Positions 1-7,670 of a stretch of DNA of 13,345 bases are shown one piece after another. Numbering within the stretch: the stretch's first letter is position 1; each line of letters starts with the position of its first letter. The DNA is from an uncultured Oscillospiraceae bacterium (GTDB lineage Bacteria > Bacillota > Clostridia > Oscillospirales > Acutalibacteraceae): assembly GCA_900545655.1 (NCBI GenBank), contig UQZY01000043.1:1-13345 (forward strand). Direction: 5' to 3'. Both the position numbers and the translations under genes were made by a program. Below the pieces are notes generated by a model that saw only the letters and a program-made list of their open reading frames with translations, was not told the origin of the DNA and made no database searches.

Positions 1-740
1 CTCTTATTGCACAGGGCATTTCTGCCGTACTTTCCCTTTTGATTTTTCTTTATCGTATGCGAAAATACACAAGTCCGTTTCGTTGGTTTGACAAAAGAGA
101 ACTGCGTTCCATGCTTAAAATCGCCGTTCCGTCTGTTCTTCAACAATCAACAGTATCAATCGGTATGATGATTGTGCAAGCAGTTGTAAATCCTTTCGGC
201 ACGCAAGCGCTCGCAGGCTATACGGCAACGATGAGGGTAGAGAATGTTTTTTCACTGATATTTGTATCCATCGGGAATGCTGTGTCACCATTTGTTTCGC
301 AAAATCTCGGTGCCGGAAAAATCAGCCGCATTAAGAAAGGTTACCGTGCCGCATTACTGTTGGATGCATGCTTTGCCGTTCTTGCATTTGTAATTATTGA
401 AGCTATGCACACTCAGATTTCTTCGCTTTTCTTAGGCAAAGACGGAACAGCTTTAGCATATCAAGTGTCCGGAGATTATATGAGATGGCTCGGCTACTTT
501 TTCATATTCATGGGTATCAAAATGGCAACAGACGGTGTTCTTCGCGGACTTGGAAATATGCGCCCGTTTTTAATTGCAAATATGGTTAATCTTGCAATTC
601 GTTTGTCCGTTGCATTGATTTTGGCACCGCGTTTTGGTATTGCCTTTGTTTGGCTTGCAGTACCGGCAGGCTGGCTTGCCAACTTTGTAATTTCCTATGC
701 GGCGCTAAGAAAATCTTGGCCCAAGAATACTTTAACTTAG
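1..740 (+). CDS. MATE family efflux transporter, C-terminal half (5' partial)
   Basis: The frame is open from base 3 to the TAG at 738-740, so the start lies outside the window; about 245 residues are visible against about 450 for the family. What is seen is a series of hydrophobic helices with MATE-like motifs: a KIAVPSVLQQS segment opening the second six-helix half, then GNAVSPFVSQNLGAGK, close to the family pattern of a pore-lining helix followed by (N/G)xGAG, and later GVLRGLGNMRP, a second family-typical loop. MATE proteins are inner-membrane Na+ or H+ antiporters exporting cationic drugs and metabolites; the substrate here cannot be read from sequence. The gene runs toward a strong hairpin at 762-801 and appears to be ordinary chromosomal flank, outside the putative inserted element that starts after 851. 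The family call is solid; the specific role is unknown. Confidence 0.9.
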   Translation, partial: LIAQGISAVLSLLIFLYRMRKYTSPFRWFDKRELRSMLKIAVPSVLQQSTVSIGMMIVQAVVNPFGTQALAGYTATMRVENVFSLIFVSIGNAVSPFVSQNLGAGKISRIKKGYRAALLLDACFAVLAFVIIEAMHTQISSLFLGKDGTALAYQVSGDYMRWLGYFFIFMGIKMATDGVLRGLGNMRPFLIANMVNLAIRLSVALILAPRFGIAFVWLAVPAGWLANFVISYAALRKSWPKNTLT

Positions 741-761
741 AAGTTTTTTACCTTAACTAAA

Positions 762-801
762 AAGTCTCCGGAAGCCTTTTTTGCAAGGCTTCCGGAGACT
801 T
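762..801. terminator. Bidirectional intrinsic terminator of MATE gene and tRNA-Trp
   Basis: A perfect 15-bp inverted repeat (762-776 with 787-801) extends by two more T-A pairs around a TTTTGC loop. On the - strand the stem is followed by a run of five T, which would terminate leftward tRNA-Trp transcription. On the + strand it lies 21 bases after the MATE stop codon and is followed by TGGTTTT, a weaker tail. It lies only 5 bases from the CCA end of the tRNA fragment, so the left side keeps the native 3' surroundings of the tRNA gene. Confidence 0.85.
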
Positions 802-806
802 GGTTT

Positions 807-851
807 TGGCAGGGGCAGAAGGACTTGAACCCTCGGCACGTGGTTTTGGAG
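807..851 (-). other. 3' half of tRNA-Trp(CCA); probable integration attachment site
   Basis: Read on the - strand, this stretch begins with the seven-base anticodon loop CTCCAAA (851-845; anticodon CCA at 849-847). It continues with the 3' strand of the anticodon stem (ACCAC), variable loop, a complete T arm (GAGGG, TTCAAGT, CCTTC), the acceptor strand TGCCCCT, discriminator G and an encoded CCA. Just upstream (852 onward) the bases cannot pair with ACCAC and no D arm or acceptor 5' strand follows, so the gene is cut exactly at the anticodon loop. Tyrosine-recombinase elements commonly use such a segment as their core, leaving an intact tRNA at one end and this remnant at the other. By orientation the element would lie to the right and the intact tRNA-Trp beyond it, outside the window. 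It is not a functional tRNA. Confidence 0.85.
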
Positions 852-1377
852 CAGCTCGGAAACCTATAATGGAAACTATATAATTCAACGAGTTTAGCTC
901 GCCCGCCCGTAAAAATGACGACCAAACGACGACCGCTCAAGCAAACAAAGTTTACCAAATTGCCTTTCTTTTCGGCATATGGTTAATCCGTGTGCATATT
1001 TTATCCCATATATAACCTCTATAAAAAGCCTATTGTTCTTTGGAGCAATAGGCTTTTTTATCTCCCAAATGTGTATTTGTAACACGTTTTGGGGTTAATT
1101 TTATGTGCTATACTACGTCTGCAATCAATAGTTCATATAGAATGAATTGTAGAATTATAATCATTTTTTACTCCATGCATACGATCATTGGGTTCATAAA
1201 AATTTTTTATAAATGTGTAGCAGTAACACGATTTTTTCATTTTATATGGTTTAAAATATGCTTGAAAAATTCTCATAAATTGGACTGCAACAAAACATAA
1301 AAATTCCGACTTGATTATTTGGATATAGGTGCATCAATTTATGATTTTTAAATAATTTTATAAAGGAGATATTGAAC
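852..1377. other. AT-rich region without a convincing gene
   Basis: This stretch of about 520 bases lies between the tRNA remnant and the first RBS-preceded ORF. It holds a 7-bp direct repeat, GACGACC, separated by four bases (917-934), which might be an arm-type recombinase site; a perfect terminator hairpin (1023-1058); and a very AT-rich tract from about 1090 to 1375. Short open frames occur, but none has a ribosome binding site or recognisable protein composition. Nothing else could be supported. Confidence 0.5.
1023..1058. terminator. Perfect bidirectional intrinsic terminator
   Basis: AAAAAGCCTATTG (1023-1035) is the exact reverse complement of CAATAGGCTTTTT (1046-1058) with a 10-base loop; six T follow the stem on the + strand and five A precede it, so it can work in both directions. 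No intact gene ends here, so it may be the remains of a lost gene of the inserted element or an insulator between the attachment site and the recombinase. Confidence 0.8.
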
Positions 1378-1551
1378 ATGTCAATATTTACTAAATTTTT
1401 AAACGAGGAAACTTCTCAGAAATTTACGCAGGTAAAAGACGGAAATTATAAAGCGCAAATAAAAGATATTGCTTTAGAAGTATATCAATCCTTTATTAGG
1501 CAAATATCCTGTTTCGGCAGTCAGTGTGAATATGATTCAAAACTGGGTTAA
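1378..1551 (+). CDS. Small unknown ORF (57 aa), out of frame with the recombinase it overlaps
   Basis: An ATG at 1378 follows the ribosome binding site AAAGGAG (1362-1368) by nine bases, giving 57 codons to TAA at 1549-1551. The first about 35 residues (MSIFTKFLNEETSQKF...) look like ordinary charged protein sequence. The last part, roughly from codon 34, overlaps in another frame DNA that encodes the recombinase core-binding domain, and its composition there looks accidental. The simplest reading is the start of a different gene joined by deletion or recombination to a truncated recombinase gene, with the RBS of the lost gene retained. It could also be a genuine small protein, or a leader whose translation couples to the recombinase. 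No family is recognised. Confidence 0.4.
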   Translation: MSIFTKFLNEETSQKFTQVKDGNYKAQIKDIALEVYQSFIRQISCFGSQCEYDSKLG

Positions 1552-2356
1552 TGATATATACTCTCACCCACCCACAAAGAAGAATGAAGCTAAGCCGCTT
1601 AAACCTAAAAGCGTTAAAAAAATTTTCCTTAATCTTCAAGCCGCTTTTAATTATGCTGTGTTTATGAAGCTGATTCCCGACAATCCTTGCAAACATGTAA
1701 ATCTTCCTCCCGTGGTTAAATATGAAGTACAGGCATTTAATGAGGACGAAATACGTCAGATTCTGCTTTGTGCAAAAGGAACAGATCTTTATTTCCCCAT
1801 ATATTTACTTATTCATACCGGTATGAGAAGAGGAGAACTTTTGGGCTTATGTTGGAAAGATGTTCATATTGACAACGATATAGAACACCCTTACATCGAC
1901 ATTGTACAGACACGGCTTGATGCTTGCGGGAAAGAAATAATAGATACCCCAAAAACAGAAAGCAGTAAACGAAAAATATTTTTAAGTCAGCAAGCTCGAC
2001 AGGAATTTCTTCGTTATCGCACATGGTCAAAAGAGGTGTTGTTTCGTTGTGGCCGTATTCAATCACTATCAGATTTAGTTATAATCCGTGAAGACGGGCA
2101 GACGGACAATCCAAATAATTTTACAAGGCGGTGGAATAAATTTCTTGCCGCTAACGGAATACGCAGACTTAAATTACATGGCCTACGCCACACTTGTGCA
2201 ACTATGCTTCTTAAAAACAATGTTGACATAAAATCCATTGCAACAAGGTTAGGACATAGCGACGGAACAATGGTTCTTAACGTTTACGGTCATTCCCTCG
2301 ACAGCATGAGTCAAGCCGCAGCAGAAACTATGGACAAAGTTCTGAATATTTCATAG
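1526..2356 (+). CDS. Tyrosine recombinase/integrase, N-terminally truncated
   Basis: Members of this family cut and rejoin DNA at attachment sites through a tyrosine-DNA intermediate. From the GTG at 1526 the product has 276 residues, with the complete set of catalytic residues: R101 in TGMRRGE, K143 in TPKTESS, H218 and R221 in LHGLRHT, H244 in RLGH and nucleophile Y254. The frame continues upstream to 1478 without a start and encodes YINPLLGKYPVSAVS, clearly the core-binding domain of this family, preceded by a stop at 1475-1477. Full-length relatives have about 370-400 residues, so roughly the first 80-110 (arm-binding domain and start of the core-binding domain) are gone. No good RBS precedes 1526. 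Together with the tRNA-Trp remnant at 807-851 it suggests a decayed or rearranged element integrated in tRNA-Trp. Activity is doubtful despite the intact catalytic domain. Confidence 0.85.
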   Translation: MNMIQNWVNDIYSHPPTKKNEAKPLKPKSVKKIFLNLQAAFNYAVFMKLIPDNPCKHVNLPPVVKYEVQAFNEDEIRQILLCAKGTDLYFPIYLLIHTGMRRGELLGLCWKDVHIDNDIEHPYIDIVQTRLDACGKEIIDTPKTESSKRKIFLSQQARQEFLRYRTWSKEVLFRCGRIQSLSDLVIIREDGQTDNPNNFTRRWNKFLAANGIRRLKLHGLRHTCATMLLKNNVDIKSIATRLGHSDGTMVLNVYGHSLDSMSQAAAETMDKVLNIS

Positions 2357-2360
2357 AAAA

Positions 2361-2386
2361 ACGGAGGGCTCAAGCGAGTCCTCCGT
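2361..2386 (-). terminator. Terminator of the TIR operon (shared with convergent recombinase gene)
   Basis: An 11-bp stem with one G-T pair and an AAGC/GCTT loop lies between two convergent genes: 17 bases beyond the last stop of the - strand operon and 5 bases after the recombinase stop on the + strand. Read on the - strand it is followed by TTTTTC, a proper intrinsic terminator. On the + strand no T run follows, so it would be weaker there. Confidence 0.8.
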
Positions 2387-2402
2387 TAGCGGTTTCAAGT
2401 TG

Positions 2403-4280
2403 TTATCTGCCGGCAAGGGTGAAATTATTGCTGTCTATCTCTACTTCACTGTAGCCGGCGTCTGATTGAGTATCGTTATATCCATAATCAACCGGTTCTT
2501 CGTAATAGTTACCATAGTCATAGTAATCATCATTGTTAGGAGCAGTTTCACGCTGCGTATCTTCTATTTTACATGACCATTTATATATTGACCAAAAGTG
2601 TTTTCCATCAACATCCTTTACTGCAACTGATGCAACATAATTGTATGATCGTGTAAGTTCATTAACATCATAGGATTCAGATGCAGTTATCTCAATTTTT
2701 CCCCCAGGGAGCTGTTTCTTTGATTGAACAACAATAGAGAAATTAAGTGGGCGGGTTCCTTTGGAGGTGCTTACTCCATAATAATATCCGTCTTTTTCGT
2801 AAGCAACAACTTTACCATCAATTTTTAATTCAGATATAGTCTTAGGTTTAACGTTCATAACATGCTCTAAAATCCAATTGAATTTTTCTACCGGATATTT
2901 TCTATATCCTTGTGTACCATCATATGTAAAAATTCCTTTTGGATCTTTTTGATAATTATTATCATGAATATAGAAGAGCTCTTCATCATCAAACACCTGA
3001 CCATACATGGAAAAAACAGAACACTCATCATATAAAGCCTTCATTGCATCTTCCGCAGTTGCATTTTCACAATCATAGTCAACAGAAACAAACAGCATTA
3101 CGTTCTGCAAACTGTCCCAGTCCAAATCAGAAGGCTCGGCAATATTTGCTGAATCATTTCCAGAATCTGATGCTGCACCGTTTTTAGACGAATCGGTCGA
3201 AATTTTTGTGCTTGAATTTTCCGATGGATCTTTTTTCACTTTCGGTATAACGACAGCTCCGACAATTATTGCAACAACCAAAACCGAGGCAATAATCGAA
3301 ATAATAATCTTATTTTTTTTAGAAAACTTTTTGATCTTATCTGTCGGCTTTACAGAACCATTTTCGGCCTGTTCGGTTTCTTTACTGCTTTCAAGTATCT
3401 TATCTATTCCGTGAGTAATGTCCTGCAAGAATCCGAGCTTCGACATATCCTGAGCCTGAAGATATGAAAATTCTTTAGGGAGAGCATACGGATTCATATT
3501 TTTATATGCCGGAATCAGCGTTTTGGATTTATCCTCTTTCATCATCTTGAGGAATCTGCTCCACTCATTCTTAACCCATACAGCGTCAAAATATTCCGGC
3601 TTTGTACCGATTACTATCATAACCTTTGCAGAATTTAAAGCAGAGAAAATATATGGCTCATATGCTGTTCCGAGCTTACTTTCAAGTGTTACTCTCGAAA
3701 AGAATACCTTATATCCGTTCTTTGTTAAATTCTGATACAAATCATAGGCTATAACACTATCCTCGGTGCGATTACCGTTTTCGTCACTTTCCTTATAACA
3801 AATAAAAACGTCAAACGGCTCTTCCTTTGAAGATATTTCAATAATATCCTTTTGAATTTGCTCAATTTTGCCGGCCTCTTCATTATAAAGCTGACGCTGC
3901 TCATCGTCGGCATATTCTAATGCCTTTTTGAAATTTTCATCGGCAAATATTGACGTGAACTGAGCTCTGTGAATTGTCGGAATTCTTTTACCCGTACCCG
4001 GTTCTTCAACATATTCTATGCCGTATTTACAAAGCACCAGCGACCAATAAACCTCTGCGTCGGTGTTGTCCATCTCCAATATCTGCTCATAAAGAGCTTC
4101 TGCCTTATCAAATTCATTTTGACGGCGAAGGTCTCCGGCTCTGTCAAACAGGCCGGAGGTCTTTTCATTTTCCAATTTAGGCAAAGTTTGCCTTGTTCCG
4201 CAATATTCGCATTCAACAATTCTTGAATGATCCTGAACATTCAAAGAACCGCCGCACATTTTACACTTAAAAATCGCCAT
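2403..4280 (-). CDS. Zinc ribbon-TPR-TIR-transmembrane protein with unique C-terminal ectodomain
   Basis: 625 residues; ATG at 4280 preceded by AAGGGG six bases upstream. Domains in order: N-terminal zinc ribbon (C6, C9, C24, C27), a TPR-like helical stretch (about 42-150), a TIR domain (about 154-295) opening with FDVFICYKESD and containing WVKNEW with E239, a basic linker, one membrane helix (about 324-346), a Ser/Asn-rich spacer, then about 240 residues of unrecognised, probably beta-rich domain ending in an acidic Tyr/Asp-rich tail (about 584-610). In TIR NADases such as SARM1 the glutamate of the WVxxE motif is catalytic, so NAD cleavage or cyclisation is predicted but not proven. The charge pattern (many Lys before the helix) puts the TIR part in the cytosol and the C-terminal domain outside. 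Last gene of the operon, 14 bases after the LRR gene, followed by a terminator. Paralogue of the other two TIR genes here. Confidence 0.88.
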   Translation of the reverse strand: MAIFKCKMCGGSLNVQDHSRIVECEYCGTRQTLPKLENEKTSGLFDRAGDLRRQNEFDKAEALYEQILEMDNTDAEVYWSLVLCKYGIEYVEEPGTGKRIPTIHRAQFTSIFADENFKKALEYADDEQRQLYNEEAGKIEQIQKDIIEISSKEEPFDVFICYKESDENGNRTEDSVIAYDLYQNLTKNGYKVFFSRVTLESKLGTAYEPYIFSALNSAKVMIVIGTKPEYFDAVWVKNEWSRFLKMMKEDKSKTLIPAYKNMNPYALPKEFSYLQAQDMSKLGFLQDITHGIDKILESSKETEQAENGSVKPTDKIKKFSKKNKIIISIIASVLVVAIIVGAVVIPKVKKDPSENSSTKISTDSSKNGAASDSGNDSANIAEPSDLDWDSLQNVMLFVSVDYDCENATAEDAMKALYDECSVFSMYGQVFDDEELFYIHDNNYQKDPKGIFTYDGTQGYRKYPVEKFNWILEHVMNVKPKTISELKIDGKVVAYEKDGYYYGVSTSKGTRPLNFSIVVQSKKQLPGGKIEITASESYDVNELTRSYNYVASVAVKDVDGKHFWSIYKWSCKIEDTQRETAPNNDDYYDYGNYYEEPVDYGYNDTQSDAGYSEVEIDSNNFTLAGR

Positions 4281-4294
4281 GTTGCACCCCTTGA

Positions 4295-6238
4295 TTATTT
4301 CAACATCTTACACTTTTTATTTCTTTCATCTATTGCTTCAAGCAAATCTGCCGCAATTTTCTTTGAAGAAGCCGCATCGTTTTCAGAAACGGCATTTTTA
4401 AATTCGTCAAAGAGATTTTCTATTCTCATTTCAACACCCGCGAGCCTATCGTTTGACATCGGGTCGGAATATCTTACAGCGTCATAAACCTTTTTAGCAA
4501 TGCTCTTAATTTCATCGGGCTGTGCCTTTGTAACGAGCACGTCGGCATCAACAGTCAACGCTTTGATAAAGAATGTCTTTTCTTTAACCTCCTTATCAGC
4601 CTTTTCAACAAGCTCTGTTGCCGTATTCGTCTTTATAAAAGATGTTGTTCCGAACGCAACAATCAATACTGCGAACACACCGCCAACCCATACGGGAGTG
4701 ACTATAAATCTCGGAAGTACAAACATATATGCAGCCGCAAGAATTACGGACATAATTGAAACAGTATAGGCTGTGCGAAGAAAGCTTAAACGGAGGAATG
4801 TTTTTTCCTTGCTTTCGTCAAGATTAAGTTTCAATACAGCAACCAAAGCCAAAGCAAATCCCAGTAATGCGATTACCAAACCAATATAAAAGGCCGCATC
4901 ATATTTTGCAGTATAAAGCTTTGTTTCAATTTTATCGACTGTACCGGGAATCAAAATGCTTTCTGCTCCGACACCGAGTGCGTCCACGCTGATAGCTGTC
5001 ACTTTTTTGCCGTCAATCGTTTCCGGAATAATGATATTTTTGTCCTCGCCGTTATAGCTGTTTACCCTCACTTCGTCATTTGAAATATCATCATACGAGT
5101 AGGGAATGTTCGCCGAATAAAAGTTCACATAATATGAATCCGCATATGTAACATAATCAAACTTTTTATCGGCGTAGATGTTGTTGATGGGAGCGTCGCT
5201 TGGAGCATAAACCTTTACTCCGTCAAGAGTTTCCGGCCAAAAAGCTATCATTGTTTCCGGCAGATAAATTGTCTTTGTGTCTTTTGCCTTGTCAAATGCC
5301 TTTTCGTTAACGGAAATAATCTTAGTTCCGTTGATCTCTTCAGGAATTACAACGGTTTGATCAGTTCCTCTGTATTCAAGAATTTGGCCGTTTTCGTTAT
5401 AGTCAAAGTCCTCATCGAGAGAAGCCGCCATTTTGCTATGATCCGTATTGCTTGAGAAATCAACCTTTGACTTGTTATCCTTCGCATCTTTATAAGCATC
5501 GGACTTTGTTGAAATACAGAATTCAACGTTTTCAACACGCATCGGTTCAAATTTTTCAAGGCTTTCGGGAAGATAAACCTTTGTTAAACGCTTTGCGGTT
5601 ATAAAAGCATCCTTGGCAATCTTCCTTATTTTCAAGTCACCGATTTTGGCAGGAATGGAGATAATTGAATCGTCACCTACATATGATTCCAACGTGCCGT
5701 TTGACGAGACCTTAAAATCATCAAAATTTGAAACAACAACATCGCCTGTATTTTCTCCGACGGAGAGATCAATTTTATTCTTATCCTTCCATTGCATAAG
5801 ATTATAAACAAGAGAATCCTCCGGGACATAAACCGTAACCCCCTTAAGGCTGTTCGGTTCAAAAATAAGGAGTGTTTTTGAAATATAAATCTCTTTCAGA
5901 TTTTTTGCATCAGCAAATGCGTTTTCTTTAACCCTGATGATAGCAGTATCATTGATCAATTCGGGGATAGCAATTGTTTCACTGTCTCCGTTGTAGGAAA
6001 CCAATGTTCCGTCGTCGTTATACTTAAAATCGTCAAGATTTACAAGACCGATATTCTTATCGGAATCAGACAAAATTTTATAGTCGATATTATGATGCTT
6101 TGCATATTTCTGAGCATAGGATTTATCTTCACAAACAATTGGGACAGAAGATGATTTATCGTATGCAAAGAACGAGACAAGCGTAAACGCAACAAACAAT
6201 ACTGTGAAAATTGTAATAGCAAGTCTTTTGATTTTCAT
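4295..6238 (-). CDS. BspA-type leucine-rich repeat membrane protein
   Basis: 647 residues; ATG at 6238 with GAGGGG upstream. A signal anchor (about 7-25) is followed by four degenerate repeats beginning near residues 69, 171, 277 and 388. Each has a DDFxYNxNGTLxSYxG-like strand pair, an IPExI(N/D)xxxI core, a KxAFxxAK helix and a YLPxTL(E)xF turn. The repeat ends (for example SYAQKYAKHHNIDY) match the StAxxYAKxxxixF end of BspA/LRR_5 units, folds used by surface and host-binding proteins of gut and oral bacteria. Three membrane helices follow (about 448-470, 487-507, 513-531), then a charged helical tail of about 105 residues. With a signal anchor and three helices the repeats should be outside and the tail inside. 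Stop and start spacers to neighbours are 18 and 14 bases, so it is co-transcribed with SPFH and TIR genes. The ligand is unknown. Confidence 0.85.
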   Translation of the reverse strand: MKIKRLAITIFTVLFVAFTLVSFFAYDKSSSVPIVCEDKSYAQKYAKHHNIDYKILSDSDKNIGLVNLDDFKYNDDGTLVSYNGDSETIAIPELINDTAIIRVKENAFADAKNLKEIYISKTLLIFEPNSLKGVTVYVPEDSLVYNLMQWKDKNKIDLSVGENTGDVVVSNFDDFKVSSNGTLESYVGDDSIISIPAKIGDLKIRKIAKDAFITAKRLTKVYLPESLEKFEPMRVENVEFCISTKSDAYKDAKDNKSKVDFSSNTDHSKMAASLDEDFDYNENGQILEYRGTDQTVVIPEEINGTKIISVNEKAFDKAKDTKTIYLPETMIAFWPETLDGVKVYAPSDAPINNIYADKKFDYVTYADSYYVNFYSANIPYSYDDISNDEVRVNSYNGEDKNIIIPETIDGKKVTAISVDALGVGAESILIPGTVDKIETKLYTAKYDAAFYIGLVIALLGFALALVAVLKLNLDESKEKTFLRLSFLRTAYTVSIMSVILAAAYMFVLPRFIVTPVWVGGVFAVLIVAFGTTSFIKTNTATELVEKADKEVKEKTFFIKALTVDADVLVTKAQPDEIKSIAKKVYDAVRYSDPMSNDRLAGVEMRIENLFDEFKNAVSENDAASSKKIAADLLEAIDERNKKCKMLK

Positions 6239-6256
6239 GATTATATACCCCTCATT

Positions 6257-7630
6257 TTAAATTTTAGTTCCGCACTCAAGGCAGAATTTTGCACCTTCAG
6301 GAATTTCCTTGCCGCAATTCGGACAAGTAGTTACAAACTTATGTCCGCACTCCAAACAGTACTTGCCTTTAGCAACAGTTTTTCCGCATTCCGGACAAAC
6401 GACAGCGTCGTTTGAACCTGCCGCAACCTTTTCGCCGCACTGCAAGCAGAATTTTGATCCTTGCGGAATATCTGCTCCGCATTTTGCACACTTAAGTAGG
6501 CTCTGTTGATTATTAAACGTGCCAAACATATTTCCGATTTGGCCGCTCATGGCTTGTGCCGCCTGCAATCCGATACCGAGTCCCATTACGTCTCCCATTG
6601 CCGAGCCTCCGGAGCCTCCCATATTTCCCATGCCTTCGGCAAAAGCCTTTTGAACATCTGCCTGTACATAGTCTTTCTTGGTGATTCCCTGAGCTTGCAT
6701 AACCTGTGCTTCGGCGTAACCTGCACGGCGCATCGCCTCTGCCTCTGCTTCAGACTCAATTATTTTTCTTTCCGCTTCGTGGCGTGCTATTTCGGTTTGA
6801 GTCGCCTGCTTTTCAATTTCAACAGCTCTTTGAGCGGCGGTAATTTCCGCCTCAGCCTGCGCTTTTGATGTTCTGATATCCTTTTCGGCATCAATCATTC
6901 GCTTCTGCAAAGAGATTGTATACAGCTCTCTTATCTTTCTGAAATTCGGATCTTCTTCAGGCAGAACCACCGTATTGAGATAGAACTGTGGAATTGTAAG
7001 GCCAAACTCTTCAAAGCCCGGAAGAATTCTTTGGTGAAGCTCGTTACCTATTTCAACAAGGTGTTCATCAACTTCGAGAATATTTATTTTTTTTGATTTA
7101 ATTACAGTCGCAAGGTTCGCTTTAACCTCTGTGGAAATCATCGGTCTGAAAGAATTTTGAATAGATTTTGTAAAATCCTTGCTGTCGGCATCCCATGCTA
7201 TTCCTTTCATCGTGCCGACAAGCTTAACCAGGAGCTTTCTGCTATCGCAAACCTGCAAATTCATCTCGCCGCTTGCGCCCAATTCAAGGGGCACGCCCGA
7301 TTCGGGGTCTATGTATCTTATCTTGGAATCGGTTCCCCATTTTAATCCCATTTGAACAGTCTGATTAATGAAATAGACCTCGCAATGGAAAGGATTTTTT
7401 AATCCTGTGTTGTGCTTTAATGCTCCGCCGATTTTCGGGATATTCTGAGTTTCGAGAGTATATCTGCCGGGTCCGAACAGGTCAAGAGCCTGTCCGTTCA
7501 TGAAGAATATAGCCTCCTGGCTTTCATGAACGATCAGCTGCGTAAGGCTGTTAAAGTCCTCCCGAGGATGTTTCCAGATAAATGTACTGTTGTCACCCTC
7601 ATATTTGATTACATCTGCAATATGCGCCAT
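6257..7630 (-). CDS. SPFH/band-7 domain protein with three C-terminal zinc ribbons (YdjI-like)
   Basis: 457 residues; ATG at 7630 behind ACAGGAGGA. The SPFH core (about 25-245) begins without a signal peptide or N-terminal membrane helix and contains the FFxNGQALDLFGPGRYTLET and FRKIRELYTISLQKRMIDAEKD stretches (split here as seen at about 42-61 and 230-251) typical of the YdjI-type family. A long Ala/Glu-rich coiled coil (about 248-315) precedes a Gly/Met-rich flexible segment (330-370). The end carries three CxxC-x9/10-CxxC zinc ribbons: C381/C384/C395/C398, C412/C415/C425/C428 and C436/C439/C450/C453. SPFH proteins oligomerise into membrane-associated rings that recruit partners, and B. 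subtilis YdjI-like proteins act in membrane-stress modules. Here it is the most likely scaffold of the operon, with 18-base and 40-base spacers to its neighbours. Family certain; partner role inferred. Confidence 0.9.
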   Translation of the reverse strand: MAHIADVIKYEGDNSTFIWKHPREDFNSLTQLIVHESQEAIFFMNGQALDLFGPGRYTLETQNIPKIGGALKHNTGLKNPFHCEVYFINQTVQMGLKWGTDSKIRYIDPESGVPLELGASGEMNLQVCDSRKLLVKLVGTMKGIAWDADSKDFTKSIQNSFRPMISTEVKANLATVIKSKKINILEVDEHLVEIGNELHQRILPGFEEFGLTIPQFYLNTVVLPEEDPNFRKIRELYTISLQKRMIDAEKDIRTSKAQAEAEITAAQRAVEIEKQATQTEIARHEAERKIIESEAEAEAMRRAGYAEAQVMQAQGITKKDYVQADVQKAFAEGMGNMGGSGGSAMGDVMGLGIGLQAAQAMSGQIGNMFGTFNNQQSLLKCAKCGADIPQGSKFCLQCGEKVAAGSNDAVVCPECGKTVAKGKYCLECGHKFVTTCPNCGKEIPEGAKFCLECGTKI

Positions 7631-7670
7631 TTTATTTTCCTCCTGTCTTATTTAACAACTATCTTATGGA

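Noticed and set aside
780..880. Complete tRNA-Trp gene on the - strand
   Set aside because: Only the part from the anticodon loop to CCA is present; the bases upstream do not form the anticodon stem, D arm or acceptor 5' strand.
1103..1300. Open frame of 65 codons on the + strand
   Set aside because: No RBS, a composition dominated by AT-rich codons (Ile, Phe, Lys, Asn, Cys), and it starts among AT-rich spacer DNA; likely chance.
6506..6868. Open frame of 120 codons on the + strand
   Set aside because: It is antisense to the SPFH coiled-coil and glycine-rich region; the - strand protein is clearly real and this frame has no RBS or family likeness.
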